Assembly (NCBI GenBank): GCA_013396655.1 | Contig: WBMV01006647.1 | Location: forward strand, 2,265,938 to 2,329,937 | Direction of reading: 5' to 3' | DNA length: 64,000 bases | Origin: Campylorhamphus procurvoides | Lineage: Eukaryota > Chordata > Aves > Passeriformes > Dendrocolaptidae | Part shown: positions 1 through 11,310 of the stretch, piece by piece | Layout of the letters: each line of letters starts with the position of its first letter | How positions within the stretch are numbered: the stretch's first letter is position 1 | Position numbers and translations under genes: made by a program | Notes under the pieces: model-generated | What the model was told of the DNA's origin: nothing | What the model saw: only the letters and a program-made list of their open reading frames with translations | The model's database searches: none

Positions 1-280
1 CCTTTGACTTACACAGAGTATAGTTTGATTTACTGTTACATTGCCTGCAGCATGTTTATCAGCATTGTCTATCCATGTGAATTGTGGTTGTTAAGTTTAT
101 TTATTTTTTATATTAGTTTTCAAGGCTAATTAATTACTGAGTTGTTTGGTTTCTCATTTCAGTCTTGCATTACTTAAAATCTCTTCTATGTTTCTACTTT
201 TCTTTTTATATAATCTATAACACAGGAGAGATACAGGTCACTATTTTTTCATATTTAAGTGGCTTGCTGTGGGAAGGCTT
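1..280. other. AT-rich unique DNA, no gene seen
   Basis: AT-rich sequence with T-rich runs around 95-120. No open frame of useful length, no recognised repeat and no RNA gene. It ends where the first CR1 tail begins. Confidence 0.5.
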
Positions 281-436
281 AGGTTGGGCATGAGGAAGAA
301 TTACTTCAGAGAAAGGGTGATTAGATGTTGGAATGGGCTGCTCAGGGAAGTGGCGGAGTCAGTGACCCTGGAGATCTTTAAGGAAAGAGTGGACAGTGCA
401 TTCAGTGCATTGCCTTTTTCACAAGGTGGTGTTTGA
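281..436 (+). pseudogene. CR1 ORF2 C-terminal remnant, frame still open
   Basis: About 51 codons of the CR1 polyprotein C-terminus read without a stop and end at TGA (434-436). The Trp-Asn-Gly-Leu segment and the following Arg-Glu-Val and Leu-Glu-x-Phe-Lys blocks are those I associate with CR1 ORF2. The catalytic reverse transcriptase and endonuclease domains lie upstream in an intact element and are absent, so this is a dead fragment. The final residues before the stop are frame-drifted 3' UTR sequence rather than protein. Confidence 0.75.
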
Positions 437-495
437 TCATAAATTGGACTTGGTGATCTCAGAGGTCTTTTCCAATCTAATTATTCTGTGGTCCT
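281..495 (+). mobile_element. CR1 LINE, 5'-truncated 3' end (ORF2 C-terminus plus 3' UTR)
   Basis: This is the last ~215 bp of a chicken-repeat-1 non-LTR retrotransposon in forward orientation. From 281 to 436 one frame stays open and reads as the C-terminus of CR1 ORF2 (the endonuclease/reverse transcriptase protein). It has the family's hallmark order: R-K-N-Y-F, then R-C-W-N-G-L, R-E-V, then L-E-I-F-K-E-R-V-D. The 3' UTR follows, with GATCTCAGAGGTCTTTTCCAA at 449-469 and a degenerate ATTCTGTG tail near 483-490. Everything upstream in the element is missing, as is usual for CR1 insertions made by target-primed reverse transcription. It belongs to the subfamily whose tail reads AGGTCTTTTCCAA rather than AGGTCCCTTCCAA. 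Not functional. Confidence 0.93.
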
Positions 496-3400
496 TGAGT
501 GTCATAGTTGTTTTTTCTAATGTGAGTCAGCTGGGAAAGCTTTGCTGTTTTAACAGAATTTTCTCCCTATATTTTGAGAGACAGCCTACCCTGTAATGGT
601 CTTGATTTCAGCTGTGTCATTAAAAAAAGATACACCTTCAAATGTTACTCTTTAATCACTCAGCCAAGAAGAGCCTGAAGAAAGGCTAGTTAGGTGTGAT
701 CATACAAATGTGACCAGAATATTGCAGTATTAGCTTTGGCATAAAATAACCAGCATTTTTGGACTCTTCCCAGAGACTTTTTGCACATATTCCCACAAAC
801 TAAGGCTACTCTGAGAAGTTTCAGGAATTGTGGCGGGGATAAAAAATATTTTAGCCCTACATTTAATAAGGATTTTCAGCTTCAGTCTGTGAAGCGTGTG
901 GTAACAGGAGTAGAAAATAAGAAATGTAAAATTTGCTTGATTTTAAAATGCAAAGTGGCACATAAAGAATATAGATAGATCTATCTAGAAAGGAAATTTA
1001 TAAATGGAGAATATTATTTCTAGGATTGTCTCTATTCAGTAGTGAGGGTTTTGTGGGGGCTTTTTAGCAGTAAGGTGAAATAAAGATTATCAGCTTTTGT
1101 GGTGAGTAGTGGTATGATCAGTTTAATCAGCCTATCAGCATTTGGTAAATATCTATTGGAGAAGATCTACAGATATGAAAAGAATTGCATATTAAATAAA
1201 AACAAAGCTATATAACCTCTGTGGAGTTCTGTCAGTGGATATCACAGATACCACATGGCACATGTAGCTAAGAGGTTAAGCATTTTAACTTCTTTTAAAA
1301 ATGATAATTCAGGTAAAATTGTCATGTATACACAAGAGTCACAGGTAGAGGCAAAAATTCTCTTGTACTGGCAGGTTATTCTGCAGAAGGTTTATGATGG
1401 TGCCCCAAGTGAAGAGTGTGAATGCCGGGGGTTGAGGCAGATGCTCTGACTGGTGTGTTGGTGCAATTCTAGTAGAACATCAACAAGAAAGCACGGCATG
1501 AAACCAGTGATGCTTCTGCACAAGGGAGTTAGTGTTGCTGATCTACTACTGAGGTTGGACCGGTTTCTGAGCTTCAGTCAGCAGAGTAATAGCTTTGAGA
1601 ATGGCTGGATCTCTTGGTGACCAGTTATTTTGCAAGTAGGTCACAATCACTTAATTGTTTGAATAAAATCACTGTTTGGGGATTTTAAAAAGATAATATT
1701 TGATTGCCCCTACCCATAACCTGAGTCAGCAGCAGAACTGTCAAGAGAGCACTGAAGTCTGTGAACCAAGGCAGGGAAAAGCAGCAATGAAAGTGTGTGC
1801 TGCAGAGAGAAACAGGGGCTGTTCCAGCCCCTGCACAGAGCCCTTGTACAAATGGACTTTCTCCTATCCTGTTGTTGTAAGCAGTACTGCTCCTTAAGGC
1901 AGTCTTCTGTGTTTTCCTGAAAATTTAGTCAACTGAATCAATAAAACAATTGGCCAGTGTTCTTTCAGTGAGATTTTTTTATTTTATACTTGGTATTGTG
2001 AGACTGCAGTGATAATTATCTTGCAAACTATAACAATATTCAAAATAATCTAAACATATATCGAAGAAGAGCAAAGTTTGTTGAATGCCAGAAACAGTGG
2101 GCAGAAGTAGAACCTATGGTCACTTCATATTTGGCAGGTGTCTATCCCATATACATTTTCTTATAGGGTTACATAAACCTGTTGAGGTGTTTTTCACTGG
2201 AGTTCAAATCTGGGTTGATTTTGGAACAGCAGTTTGTTAGATGATGGTTTTGTAACAACTGCCAGGCTTCTGTCATGTTGATGACAGAATAATATGATAA
2301 TTAAACTATTGATTGTTCTCCCTGTCTTGCAATCGTTATATCCTTCAAGACTTACCATTTTGGGATGTGGGGTTGTTAAAACTGGCAGGGAGGAACCACT
2401 GCAGGAGGGGGTGGGAGAGCAGTTGCACTTTGTAGCAGGTAAGGAGTAAATTAATCTGCAAAACTTGGACAACTCCTTACTTTCTGTATCTGGCAAAAGG
2501 GTTCTTCACAGCATGATGTGACCAATGTGGTATATTGTGCAAAATATACTGAAAGAGTTAAAAAAACCTTTTTAATGCCATGGTGCACTATCAGTTAATG
2601 CGTTACAGAGGATGAGGATAAGGACCATTTAATGGTAATGATTTGTTTTAATGATTTAATGCTAATGGTTATTACTGGTGCACAGAAATTGCTAACAAAC
2701 CGGCAGGCACACTTGTAAGCTTTCCTAAGCTTTTTAGAAAGCCTTTAATTTACAAGGTAGCAAATACAGATGCATGGATTTCTTTCAATGATCACAGCAG
2801 CATGAAATTATTAGAGGCTGTTGCAGTGTTTGTGGTGGCCTGCAGGCAAAGGGGTTCAAAAAGATGCAAGACTCATGCCACGGTGATTTACAGAAAGAGA
2901 AAAATGTGAGTTCTACTTTGAAACCTGCACAAGAAAAGTATGTGATGGAGTTGAGTTTAAGGATGGAGAGGGAAGAAGAGAGCATGGCTTTGATGGTGTC
3001 CCTTTAATGTGACTGTGGGTCCTTTGTGTTCCAGCCCCAGGACTGTTCAGCACTGTTGTGGGGCAGAGCACATTGAACTGACCTGTGGGTACATTGGTGT
3101 GTTTATCTCACTTTCCTCTTACATAAAGGACTTCTTCCCTCAGTGTCCTAGGCTGAGACAGCAGTGAACTTACACATGGACTTCTCTGGTAGGCAGAATC
3201 TATAAAGTGCATTTCAGAAAGCAAGGAGATCATAGTTATTTATGGCACTGCTCGGTGGTCTTGACAACACTGAACTTTCTTTAAAGACTTCTCTAAAACC
3301 TTAGGTATTTTCAATGTAAAATACAGTTTTGCTGTTTACTTTTTGAACTGTATTTTCCATGCTAAACCTCTTAAAGGCCCTTTTCATCTTTCTTCTGGAA

Positions 3401-3789
3401 AGTATCACAAATAAAGTTGAAGAGTTAATCTACAAATCCCTTTGTCATGTCCTATAATAAAATATGAGCAGAAGGTAGTTAAAGCTATTTATCACAGCAT
3501 AGTTGGCAAGTCTGGGACTTCTTAAGTTAGATAAATTGGCAGCTGCTTCATTTTTTATCTCATAAGACAGAACTAAACCAAAATGAAGCATAGAGCTTTC
3601 TTGCTCTAGGAAGATGCTGGAGGCTACTGCCGTTTTTTTATTTATTTAACTCAGAAACTGTAAAAGAGAATTTAAGACACTATACCTTTGCTTCCTTTTA
3701 AAATTATCTTCTGTATAGTACCCTTTTATCAATTCTAATTTACCTTCAAAAATGATTTTTTGTTTTATAAATGTCTGTCAAGAAATTAT
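496..3789. other. AT-rich unique DNA without recognisable genes
   Basis: About 3.3 kb of non-repetitive AT-rich sequence. The open frames (at most 100 codons, reverse strand 2194-2496) show no domain, signal peptide or compositional bias that would support coding. A perfect 16-bp palindrome lies at 972-987. There is no recognisable interspersed repeat. It is consistent with intergenic or intronic DNA. Confidence 0.5.
972..987. repeat. Perfect 16-bp palindrome
   Basis: TAGATAGATCTATCTA equals its own reverse complement, centred between 979 and 980 on a BglII-type AGATCT. It is in AT-rich DNA, so chance is a fair explanation. No function can be assigned. Confidence 0.8.
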
Positions 3790-4260
3790 TAGATATACCT
3801 GGTCATTTCAACCACTTACAGTGCGTGCCAGACAAAATCAGTAAGCATTTAATTCAGCGTTAATGGGATAATTATTGTATGCGAAATACTGATTTATGAT
3901 AAAAGACACATTTACTAGGCTCTGACATTTGTTCAATTCATTACTCATGTAAGATAGCAATTAAACTTTACAAGGTTATTTTAAATGGATCGGTACCGAA
4001 TTTTTGTAACAATAGTCTGTGTAATACATCATGTACAGCTACAGTGCCATGTTAACCAAACATCAATTTGAACTCGTGTCTAGACCTTCTGCTGCTAATT
4101 ATAGGGACTCATTGTTTACACTGTGTTGTAGCACAGGAGGCAGAGTATTGTTAGTTGGTATGAGGAGTATTTTATCTGAGACCGGTTTTGAACTGCATTC
4201 TGTAGAAAGCAGTGGCATGGTGCTTCTGGATCCCTTAATTATCTAGCAAATTGCATCCTA
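3790..4260. promoter_or_regulatory. Candidate conserved non-coding element (regulatory?)
   Basis: This segment has no repeat signature but stands out from its surroundings. It keeps several CpG dinucleotides (for example GTGCGTGCC, CAGCGTTA, ATGCGAAA and a TCGGTACCGA palindrome at 3990-3999) in AT-rich DNA where CpG is otherwise rare. It also carries several TAAT or ATTA cores, such as GCGTTAATGG, GGATAATTATTG and GCTAATTATAGG. This texture is typical of deeply conserved vertebrate enhancers. A 71-codon frame (4031-4246) overlaps its 3' half but looks non-coding. The call is by texture only; no alignment was possible. Confidence 0.3.
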
Positions 4261-4339
4261 AAGCTCTGTAATGGAATGGCAAACACATCAGGAATTTTGT
4301 TCCTCTGAACAAGCATGCAGACAGACACAAGTCCTGCTG

Positions 4340-4850
4340 GTTTTCCTGAAAGGCCCTTTCAGCACCTCTAGCTTTGCTCTCCTGTTTCCTTAATCTCTTG
4401 TACTTCTTGGGAGAACCTTGGGGAGTTACTGCTTTGTTCTAATAAATAATGTATGAAGTCGCTGTCCATCCCAAGAAAAGTCAGAACACGAAGTTTCCCT
4501 GTAAGAACAAGGCTGTGGTAGAGAGGCACCTGCCCTTGGCCTTGATCGCACCTTTGAACAGGGACACTTCTCAGCATTCCCGCGGAGAGGAATCTGCAGG
4601 GATATTGAGCTCAGACAAGGGAGGCAAATGAGCAATTGTGTCCCTTGTGTGGGACCCCTGAGCTGCCTCTGCAGTTTCTGCCAAGGTTTCCTGTCAGGGA
4701 GCTCCCTGTGGCTGCTGAGCATCCCAGCGGGAATGGGCAGCTCCATTGTCCCCACCGGCCACCTGGGAAGTTCTTGCTCTTCCAACCAGCAGTGACACCA
4801 GCTGGGGAGCCACATTTCACCTGGGGCTTGTTGCTTCCTTGCTCGCTCTT
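4340..4850. other. GC-richer block with overlapping open frames on both strands
   Basis: Here GC content rises clearly above the flanks and stop codons become rare in several frames at once. The result is a 129-codon reverse frame (4426-4815) and a 103-codon forward frame (4636-4947). None resembles a known family. The presence of open frames on both strands and in shifted registers points to composition, not coding. CpG is too sparse for a CpG island. It might be an old, unrecognisable repeat or an exon of a long non-coding RNA; neither is supported directly. Confidence 0.35.
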
Positions 4851-7219
4851 TACTTTTATGTACTTGGTAGCTGGTGAAATTCCACTACTGAGTAGTTTTT
4901 TTTTCTGTCTCTTATTTTTCCTCCTCCAAAAAAATAGAATAAAATAAAAGGACTGTATAAAAGGAACAGGATGCTGAAATGGGAGGATACTCCAGAGACT
5001 AGAAAAGAGAAAAAAGGAACCTGGCTGTGGGAGTTGAAAGAAAAAAATCTTCAGTCCAACATTAAGTCAGGGCTGTGAATTCAGAAAACTCATATTTCCA
5101 AGCCTTTTAAGTCTGTTTCCTGTCAAAGATGCCTTTTTTCTACTGAGGTAATTGCTCTTTATTAGAAAAAGCACAAGCAGTATTTGCAGTACTTAGTTGA
5201 GGGACGAAAAATATATTTTTGCAGGAAATGCTATGGAAAATCCTTGGTTATTCACATGGAATAACCAAATAACCATCCACACAGACAGAAGCTCTGGTAT
5301 CTAAAGGAAACGACTTTTAATATAGTTTTTAAGTTGATATTATGGCTCATTAATAGCAATGATATGAAGCTAAAAATTGCTGAAGACTTGTGGAAACTAA
5401 TTAGCAAAATAATACCAAGTACTTTACTGTAAGTAACAGGATTTTCTTTTTTTTAAATATTGTGTTTTGAATTAAAAAGGGGGAGAAAAAAGATTTTTTT
5501 TGTTTGTTTTTATTTTTTGGGCAATAAATTGGAGGAAGGTGCTCAGACTTCAGCCCTAACTATATAGAGACGCAGCATGTTTGTGAGAAGGAAGTCTGGT
5601 TGAACATCTTCATGTGAGGAAACGAAATTAATTTTGTATGTGAAAAGGGAGGGTTGGAAAGTAGAGACATCATCATCCAAAAACTTGGATTTTGAGGTAA
5701 ATTTGTTTGATCACAGTGTGTTTTCAGTAGTTCTCTTAGAAGAATTTAACAAAATATATGGGACTAGATCCTTACATGTCGTATAAACTTTGTAGTTACT
5801 GTGACTGGTTGGAAACCTTTGCCACTCGGTTGTAATTTTGTTGTAATCATAATGATATCTAATAGACTAAAATGCATTAAACCACAATGCAAATGTACTT
5901 TTAACTTTATGCACTGTACTTGCAGTGATGCTCAGAGTGCAAATATTTACAAATTTTAAGCATTAGAAGGTTGATTTTTTTGTTATTTTTCTTGGTTCTA
6001 TGAAAGACCACATGCTTTTGGTTTAGTGTGCTTTGTCATACTAAATTTCTTACAAAATTAAAAGTTTTGTCCTCTAAAATATCCCAGGATTTAAAAAAAA
6101 AATCTTTTGACAGTAAGATGGTTTCTCAGAACTTTATATATTAGAAAACTTCATCTTTTCAAGCCCTTGGAAATTGAAAAAAAATTTTGTAGAAAAGAAC
6201 TTTAATATCTTTCTCTGATTTATGTAACATATAAAATGTATCCATTCTTTTTAAACTTCCAATTAAGTAAGAGAGTCTCACTCATTGTTGCAATTTTCCA
6301 AGGAGGAAAAAATTGAAATCATATGGAAAAAGAAGAAAACCTTTTTTTTTAAAAGACTTCTTACTGCTCTTAGAATTGACAAGCGGGGGTTTATGTAACA
6401 GCCACTGACTGAAACATCAGTTCAGAAATTAAAACTGTGCTGCAGTTTTGAAATGTGTCATCAACAATTATTTTTTTGCCCAAAATGCCTCTCAGTTATT
6501 GAAACTGAACTTGTTCCCATCACTATTTCTATAGGAGCAATACACATCTCAAAAGTAAAACTGAATTTTTGCAGGGACTGTGTTTGAGATCAGAAATAGG
6601 TTCCTACCCTGTGCCACAAAAATTAAAAATGACTTTGTGTGTTCAGTATCCTGAGCTCATGTGCTCTTACAGGAGCAGTTATTCTTAATATAAAGCCAAA
6701 ACTAATTATGAGCAGGTTCAATAAACTAAAATGAAAAAATAAGCAGAGAAACCAGAGTAAAAAAGCGCAGGAATATGCTTTTGTTTTGTTCCTATTTTAA
6801 ATACACTGAATAATTCTACACATAAAGGATGTTTCAATGGAATTGAAAAGGGCATTTCCTACCTTATTTTTCATATTTTTAGCTTTCGAATTTTGGTTCA
6901 TGATTTTTTGTAGCTCTAGCATATTTGATTGCATAGGTACTTTTGAAATAATTAGACTCTTTAAGCAATTTAAAAAATGAAGCATTAGTTAGATTAAAAA
7001 AGGGCCATAATTCTGATTTTCTATTAGTCAATTCATTTATTTAACTAAGTAGAGAGAAATAAAATGCCCCGAAGTATGTCTTTTACAGAGGATTACTCCC
7101 ACAGTGTTACTTATTTTTGTCTGTATATATCCTACTGAAATAGCCTGTATTGCTTCTTTCTTTATTGCTGTTTGTACATAAAAAATCTTATTAGCACATC
7201 AGTAATTTGCAATCTCAGT
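4851..7219. other. AT-rich unique DNA, no gene seen
   Basis: Strongly AT-rich with many A and T runs, including a T-rich tract around 5490-5520 and TTTTTTTT-type runs near 6340. Open frames are at most about 62 codons. A short perfect hairpin lies at 5244-5268. No interspersed repeat is recognisable. Confidence 0.5.
5244..5268. repeat. Perfect inverted repeat, 10-bp arms, 5-nt loop
   Basis: TTGGTTATTC and its exact complement GAATAACCAA are separated by ACATG. A third partial copy of the arm (AAATAACCA) follows at once. In AT-rich DNA such hairpins occur by chance, so no role is claimed. Confidence 0.75.
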
Positions 7220-8430
7220 TTTCCTTGAGGGGGGCTGTGTTTTTCCTGCCCTTTCCCTGCAGATCTCCCTGGTGTGGGTGCTCAAAGTATAAGGTAGAAG
7301 CCTCAGGTTTGTAGAAGGAATCCTCCTGTACCAGCAAAGTGCTTTTCCTTTTTATAGGGAAGAAATGCAAAGGCTAATGTAATTGGAAAGGATGTTATTG
7401 CAAAAATTGCTTTCTTTCACAAAGTGAAGTGGCTCCAGACATGCTGGTAGATGAGGTTGGGAGAAGTGAGGTTTAGCTTGCAGCATCAGGCTGTGATGGG
7501 ACACAGGATCAGAACTTTGTCCTCCCATTTTTAGCACATCTCTTACTCTGTATTAGTAAGTCCCTTATCCCTCTGGTTACAAGAGGGGAGCAGTGGGCAG
7601 GGCATTTACCTCCAGAGAAGATCTGTTTGCTTTTTCTCACTGCAGAGCTACAACTGGAGCCTTTCCCCTGCTTCCAGCAGAGCTGCTTGCCTAGGATTCA
7701 CATTCTCTGGTGTGCACAGGTTAGCCATTCAGACTGGCAGTGAAATCCCTGCCTGTTTCATGCTTGGCACGCTGTGCCATCCCCAGCACAGGCTCCCCAT
7801 GTACAGCTCCGTGTTCAGGGGACACGCCGTGGTGGAGCAGGACATTTACATGGCCATTTCCTTGTCTGCTGGAGCTGCCAGGCAGCACAACAATTAAAGG
7901 CTCCATCCACAGAGTTCAGACAGATACCTGTCACTTCAGAAAGTGTAAGTCCAGGCTTTAGATCTTCAACAAGCAGCTCAGCTGCCACTCCAGCTGGCAG
8001 CTTCCACCAGCCACTTACACCTTCCCAGGAATGGTGCAGAGTGTGCCTGATGGATTGGGTTCTGTAGGAAATACTGGTGGCAGCTGTCCATCCATGGAGT
8101 CTGTGGCACTCAGGGGAGCAGGGCTGGCTCCAAGTGAGACAGCCATCATTAGCTGACTGCCCTGCCTGCCTGGCTCTCCAGTGTGAGTTTTGACTCTTTT
8201 GATGCTGAATATTGTCTGTGTAAGGTGGAGCAGTCCCAGCAAGCAGGAGGAATTGCCTGCTGCACCTTGGGCAGAGATGCCTGTGGAGCAGGAGGAACGG
8301 GAGAGGCACATCTAGACCCTTCTGATGTGGTCTGGGACAGTTTTAGAAGTAGTTGATGGTAAAGGTGTGGTGTTGGGGCTCTGAATTGTGAAGGAAGGAA
8401 GTAGCGTGCTTTCATCTCAATACCACAAAG
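7220..8430. other. GC-richer block containing the longest open frame of the window
   Basis: About 1.2 kb of higher GC content, rich in CTG, CAG and TGG words and poor in CpG. On the reverse strand 7815-8309 gives a 164-codon frame starting with ATG. Its product begins with a Leu-rich stretch followed by Cys-rich and mixed segments and matches no family I know. Several other frames on both strands are open over the same interval (7740-7961, 7774-8067, 8015-8311, 8149-8415). That is expected when stop codons are depleted by composition. I see no CR1 or LTR signature. It could be an exonic piece of a non-coding RNA or an eroded older repeat. Confidence 0.35.
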
Positions 8431-11218
8431 TGAAGGGATTTCATATTTGCTTTTTTTGTGTTTTAATTGAAGTTATGGAAAGATGAAAAATAAAAGATCT
8501 TATCATCAGTGGCCTTTCACCTGCTTCAACGTTCCAGTTCACTTTCTACTATTCCTCTTGTAGGCTCTGACAGACTTAACATCTTTTAACTTAAACTGTG
8601 GTATTTCTTGATCCTGCAGAGCCAGAGAGCATGTACTGATGGGTGCTATTGCTCAAGCCCAAGTCCCACTCCTCCGGTGGCTGTGGGTGATTCAATTTTC
8701 CTGTGGGGCATTTGGGGGGAAAAAGAAGGATCCAGTGATTCAGTAAGAAACATGATGTAATGTAGAAACAAGAAATCTTGTTTGTAAACTGCAAGGTTAA
8801 CTGTAGTATTGTCACCCTCTGAATTTTCTCTTCAGGTACCCATTTAGTGTATTTGTTTCCTGTAATATGGTATCTCTCACAGAGATTAAATATCTGAAAA
8901 GGAATTAAACCTATTAAATGAAAAAATATTAAGAATTGTACTACACTTCTTAATACCAGAGGGGCTCTGTAGAGACCCTTTAATCTTTGTTCAAGTTAAT
9001 AATTACATCATAATTTTTTGTAACTATATGAAGCTTAATGGAGTGAGAATGGGGTTTATGGAGGAATTCCTTTTACAGAATGGCTTTCAAACATTTTTCA
9101 AGTGGAATAGTACTCAACTACGTATTTTTCAGTCCAGGAAAAATGTTTCAGTGGGAATTATATTAGATTCAGAGAAAAGTTATTATTCCAATGCAACTAA
9201 TGTCTTTCATTTTTAAATATGTAGTTTAAATGTTTTATCTGTGGCATAACTATACTCATAGGGATTTTGCCATAGTCTTGTCACTTACAGCTGTTATTTA
9301 GTGAAGGGGAAAGGACGTTGATTAAAAAAGACAATCCTGGCTGGGCCTCGATGCTGTAGTTTGTCCCAAAGCAGAAAAGTGTAGTGACTTTATCCAAGAC
9401 AGTAACTTTTCTGAAACAAACTGGTTGCTTGAAGGTTGTGGAGAACAACACCAAAGTAGTTTTAAAGTTACCCACTAAACTAGAAAGGGCACACAATTTC
9501 CTTTCACCTGTGGGCCTTGAACACAGACCCTGCTGTGTAAAATAAATTATGAGCTCCCGCAGAAACTAGTTTCAATAGTCCATCTGGTGTATAGAATCCT
9601 AAAAGCTTATCCTGCAAAGGAGAGCAGGATGGACATAAAGTACAGCAGGTTCCACTCCCTGATCTTTATTATCTGCTGTCCACAGAGGCCTGGGAAAGCT
9701 CTAATGCTGCTTGAAAATCCTGGCTGCTAAAAGGCAAAGTAAGGCAGGGAAAGTTGTGGAACAGCAGGAGGGAGGCTGAGGCTGCTCTCAGGCACATGGA
9801 TTTGGTGCCCTGCATGTGAGGGACCGCCCTCCTCGTGTTGTAAAATACTCAGAATTTGTGATTCCCTGGGGAGGGCAACCTCTAAGACAGTGGTGGAAAT
9901 ATGATGGAGGGAGCAAAATCTGAAGTGATTTTGTTGTTTCCAGAAAAAGCTTAAGTTTGTCCCTTTGCACTGGGGGTGGGGAAGGGGGAATGGAGTGTGC
10001 TGTGTTCATGAGGGTTAGCAAGATGACAATTTGCTCAGGAGCCTCCCCAGACTGGTGCCAGTTGGCAGACTGGGCTGCTGTTCAAGCCTCAGTCAAGAGA
10101 TTGTGGGATGAAATTGTTTTGCAAACAGTGCCTCTTCATGTGATTTGAATGATAAGCCTCCAACATCTGGCTGTGGGTTTGGACTCGACGCTCATACATT
10201 TGCATGCTCTGGTCCCTCCAGAAATGATCACACTCTTGGAGGATGAACAGTGGCCTCTGTATAAACACTGCATGCATGGTTCATAATATCACCTCTTGAT
10301 TGCTTCTTAGCAGCCCAGCAAAGATATTTTGAAACCCATTCAGAGCATGTTAATTTTAAGAGTTTGCTGGAAGTTTTCCTTTGGTTGTCCCTGAATTTGG
10401 TTATTTTGGTTTGTTGTTTTCCCTTTGGAGCTGGGAAGCTGGAGGTGCTCTTTAGAAGTGTAGGGGTGACAGTGGTGGCTCAACACACTCCCAGCTGCAT
10501 CACCAATTGTCACCAGTCAGAGAATAAAGTGGACTCACTGAGAGAGGCAACAAACTCATCTGTACAGTGGGACTTGATTTCAGTGGCAACCATGTGGTCA
10601 GAAAATACCTGACTTTGAATCACAGGAGGAGCAGGAAGTGGATTATTTAGTAATTACACTGAGCAAAAAGGTGTAACAGTTCTGGTAATAGGACTAGAAG
10701 TGACTGATGGTGTCTTTTTTTATGAGCAGTCCCAAACTAAGCCTTCATGACCATGCTGCCAATGTGTGAGAAATCCAGAACAAAAATATGCAATTTAAAA
10801 GATAATTCTCATAATGGTCCATCTTTCATCAAAGTTAACTTGTGAGTCACTGTGTGCATCAGAGCAATGAATTGTTCCTTATTTACTATATCACCTCATT
10901 TCCTTTTTGTTCATGGCAGCACAAACAGATCTTTTTTTCTTTTCATAGTCTGTAGATTCTTTATTTAAAACTCCAGTATGATTGCCACATCCCAGATTTT
11001 AGAGTTCTGTGATCCTCACTAAGTCAAAGTCTCGGGCACAAAGGCCCACCAAGTGTGATGATACCTGATGAGGGAGTTATTTCTCGTTGGCTTTGTCCCA
11101 TCACCAGTGCCTGGGCTGTGAGGAACACCTGCTGCCAGCAGGGCAGGTTGGGTGTGTGCCCTGAGAGCAGAGTCTGCAATGGATTTGTTTGACACTTTGC
11201 TGTCACTGAACTCCATGG
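8431..11218. other. Unique DNA without recognisable genes
   Basis: Mixed-composition, non-repetitive sequence. The short open frames (at most 82 codons, 10364-10612 forward) carry no recognisable domain. The part around 9600-10100 and 11020-11210 is somewhat GC-richer. No tandem array, RNA gene or transposon end was seen. Confidence 0.45.
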
Positions 11219-11310
11219 CAAAGGGTTAATTGATTGCAGAGGACCCGGATCAATTAGTCTTCAATTAGAACATGACCTTCATACTCTTTCTCTAATCAGC
11301 ATTTCCCTAT
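11219..11310. promoter_or_regulatory. Cluster of homeodomain-type TAATTG/CAATTA sites
   Basis: The segment holds TTAATTGATT at 11226-11235 and two exact copies of TCAATTAG (11250-11257 and 11261-11268) placed 11 bp apart, about one helical turn. CTAATCAG follows near 11292. ATTA/TAAT cores in this arrangement are the classic target of homeodomain factors, but the motif is short and this is inference only. The segment is not repeat-derived as far as I can see. Confidence 0.25.

Noticed and set aside
396..596. 66-codon forward frame
   Set aside because: It lies inside and just after the CR1 tail in a different register from the ORF2 remnant, so it is a repeat artefact.
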